A stretch of 64,000 nt of DNA from Gracilaria gracilis (Eukaryota; Rhodophyta; Florideophyceae; Gracilariales; Gracilariaceae). The notes below the pieces were generated by a model, which worked only from the letters and a program-made list of their open reading frames with translations, ran no database searches and was not told the DNA's origin. Every line of letters starts with the position of its first letter. Within the stretch, counting starts at the first letter, position 1. Positions 62,287 to 64,000 of the stretch are shown here, in pieces. The position numbers were made by a program, and so were the translations under genes. The stretch spans positions 186,001 to 250,000 of the forward strand of contig JARGSG010000027.1 of NCBI GenBank assembly GCA_030374805.1. Reading direction: 5' to 3'.

Positions 62287-62799
62287 TCAATGCTGTGGAG
62301 AACAATTGGCAACAGCCTGATCTTCGAAGACTCCAGGAGGATTTGGAAACAGTACCATATCTAGACCAGGCTCGAGTTCAATATAGAAGTCATTTTCGTC
62401 CGGGAATTCCTCCATTTGAATCAAAGCACTTTCAACAGCGTCCGTAAACATATCAGCAGGATCCGGTGTGAGATGTCCATACTGTGAGACCAGGTAGCAG
62501 TAAAGAAACAGAATATATTCCTCATGCACTTCATCCATCACGCCATTATCATAAACCTCAAATACCTTTCGGGGGATTATTGCGTTTTCCTCTGTCAAGA
62601 ATGGTCCTCTGAGTTGCATGATTGCGAAACAAATGTGACAAGAGGCCCAAGCAGGACGAATTCTTTCCCAGAAATTTTCAACCTTTCTATCAAACCGCGT
62701 CAGCATCCTTCGTCCTCCCAATATTATCGATCCATAGAACTGCCTTGCGGTATCGAGTCGGAGGTTGTTAGCGGCTTCGTCGCCGTTGTTGTTCGCCAT
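62287..62799 (-). CDS. Extra ORF downstream of pol in the chromovirus fossil
   Basis: A 170-codon frame starting with ATG and overlapping the end of pol by about 76 bp, between pol and the LTR. I do not recognise its product; it is acidic in the second half and has one Cys-x2-Cys pair (CHIC). Extra genes in this position are seen in some gypsy elements. It is open over its whole length. Confidence 0.55.
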   Translation of the reverse strand: MANNNGDEAANNLRLDTARQFYGSIILGGRRMLTRFDRKVENFWERIRPAWASCHICFAIMQLRGPFLTEENAIIPRKVFEVYDNGVMDEVHEEYILFLYCYLVSQYGHLTPDPADMFTDAVESALIQMEEFPDENDFYIELEPGLDMVLFPNPPGVFEDQAVANCSPQH

Positions 62800-64000
62800 G
62801 ATGTATACTTTTCGATAAGTTCCGGTTCGGCGGATGTGATGAGTGTTTGACTATCGACCCATTGATTCTCAGTGTCGTCCGTGTTTTTATAGTGAACTAG
62901 ATACTGTAGGCGACTGCGTCGAATTCGGTGGTCGAGAATCTTCTCAATGCGATTGTCTGGAACTGTGACGAGTTTCTCCGCTTTTAGAGAGGTTAGGTCC
63001 TTGTGTTGACTTTCAATACTCGTAGGTTGCACGAATGGTTTCAGCAATGATACATGGAAGGTGTGATGATTTTGTTCCAGCTTCTTAGGGAATTGTAATT
63101 CATATGATCGACCTTCAGCTAAAACCTTACGCACGGGGTATGGTCCTATGTATTTCGGCACCAGCTTCTTTGTACGTTCTTCTTTGAAGTTCAAATTCTT
63201 GGTAGAAAGCATAACCCTATCATCAACTTTGAATATTTGTTCCTTGGGGTTCATGTTGCTATCATCTACCATTTTTAGATTAGTTGCTTCAATGGATCTT
63301 TTGCCACTTCCGTTGCATACTTAATATTATCAATGAATTTGGCCGTAGCATCGTTACTAACTTCGGTTCCATCATGATGAAGGAAATCTGAAATAGTAAC
63401 TGGGTGATGACTATATTCTGGGAAAAAAAGAGTTTCCTTTGTGGACTCATTGATATAGTTATTATATGCAAGTTCCAGACCAGGGAGATATATATCCTAG
63501 TCTTTTTGCGTATAACTAATGAAACATGGTAGCATTTCTTCCAGAGTTCGGAAAGCACGTTCCGATTGTCCATCGGTTTGAGGATGAAATGCAGTGGAGA
63601 GGTTAAGTTTTACCTTCAATATTCGCATTAGTTCTTTCCAGAAACTCCCAATAAATCTTGAATCTCTGTCAGATATGATTTTCCGCGGTAGTCCGTGGTG
63701 CTTGTAGATTTCCTTATAGAAAACCTCTGCAGTGTCCTTTGCGTTGACATTGCTTTTCATAGAGATAAAGTGAGTTCTCTCAGAACGTTTATCCACAACC
63801 ACTAGGATTGAGCACATTTCATCCTTGGTTTTGGGTAAATCAAATATGAAATCCATAGAGATTACTTCCCATTTCTTACTAGGTGGAGGAAATGGACGAA
63901 GAAGTCCCTCCATTTTTTGATTAGTACTTTTGGCTTCTTGACACCTAGGACAACTTTGTAAGAATTCCTTGATGTTCTTATTCATTTCAGGCCAAAATAA
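62724..64000 (-). pseudogene. Chromovirus pol fossil: integrase and chromodomain region
   Basis: The integrase part shows the zinc-finger end (SCPRCQEAK), the DFIFDLP motif around the first catalytic aspartate, and the segment STAFHPQTDGQSERAF with the later catalytic motif. Near the pol end come the GPYPVRKVL and YELQFPK segments and a chromodomain (VDKIL-like IEKILDHRIRRSRLQYLVHYK, ending NQWV), which in this family guides integration to chromatin marks. It is treated as a fossil; it appears broken, about one or two breaks in view. Confidence 0.85.

Larger units (their letters stand above)
61819..64000 (-). mobile_element. Ty3/gypsy chromovirus fossil, 3' part, cut by the window edge
   Basis: Runs right to left and continues beyond the window. 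Visible parts in element order: integrase core, chromodomain at the end of pol, an extra ORF after pol, a purine-rich tract and one LTR. The chromodomain places it among chromoviruses of the Ty3/gypsy (Metaviridae) group. It looks broken, with about one or two breaks in the visible pol part. Age cannot be estimated because only one LTR is in view. No gag, protease or reverse transcriptase is visible here; they would lie to the right. Confidence 0.9.

Overview
The window is nuclear DNA of a eukaryote, most likely a red alga or a closely related intron-poor alga. Genes are mostly single uninterrupted reading frames on both strands. The few introns I can define are short (84-123 bp), begin GT and end AG, and often carry a CTAAC- or TAACTGAC-like branch site. 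The host gene set mixes plastid, mitochondrial and secretory functions: a plastid-type membrane protein, UMP synthase in the OPRT-ODC order, a type IIC Na/K-type P-ATPase, a gamma-carbonic-anhydrase-like protein and a triose-phosphate-type transporter. The species call is inference.

Layout. 1-12 kb: a carbamate kinase (5' end cut by the window), a two-exon plastid membrane protein, a P-type cation ATPase, a WW plus Sac3/GANP (Thp3-like) protein and UMP synthase. At 11.96-12.35 kb lies a compact non-coding stretch with many perfect helices and a possible pseudoknot, a candidate structured RNA that I could not identify. 12.4-31 kb: a large protein joining a degenerate kinase, an ANTH-like region, a coiled coil, a clathrin-box motif and a C-terminal TKL kinase; then a prolyl aminopeptidase, a TPT/nucleotide-sugar transporter, a small basic STPR-type protein, a MoeA-type molybdenum-cofactor protein with a 2-nt frame break, a RING-CH membrane protein and an unrecognised 516-residue protein. 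Between 20 and 23 kb is a GC-rich gene-poor stretch. 31-51 kb: a Dopey (DOP1) homologue, a two-exon mitochondrial complex I 21-kDa-type subunit that is easy to miss because it is split by an intron, an Fcf2 rRNA-processing protein, a TMEM198/DUF4203 membrane protein, a gamma-CA-like protein lacking zinc histidines, a C69 dipeptidase, a repeat-rich membrane protein, a CAMK-like kinase and a GT14 glycosyltransferase.

51.5-64 kb is a mobile-element island with no recognised host gene. In order it holds a pogo-like DNA transposon with perfect ends (TA duplication), a piggyBac-family element with intact ends (TTAA duplication) but a decayed transposase and an antisense P2RX7-C-like fragment, a decayed Crypton-like tyrosine-recombinase gene interrupted by a 369-bp foldback MITE, and the 3' part of a Ty3/gypsy chromovirus fossil with one LTR, running off the right edge.

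Functional links are loose, as expected for a eukaryote. Two proteins are tied to mitochondrial complex I (21-kDa-type subunit and gamma-CA-like), several to the endomembrane system (Dopey, the clathrin-box kinase, GT14, RING-CH, TPT transporter), and two to RNA metabolism (Thp3-like, Fcf2).
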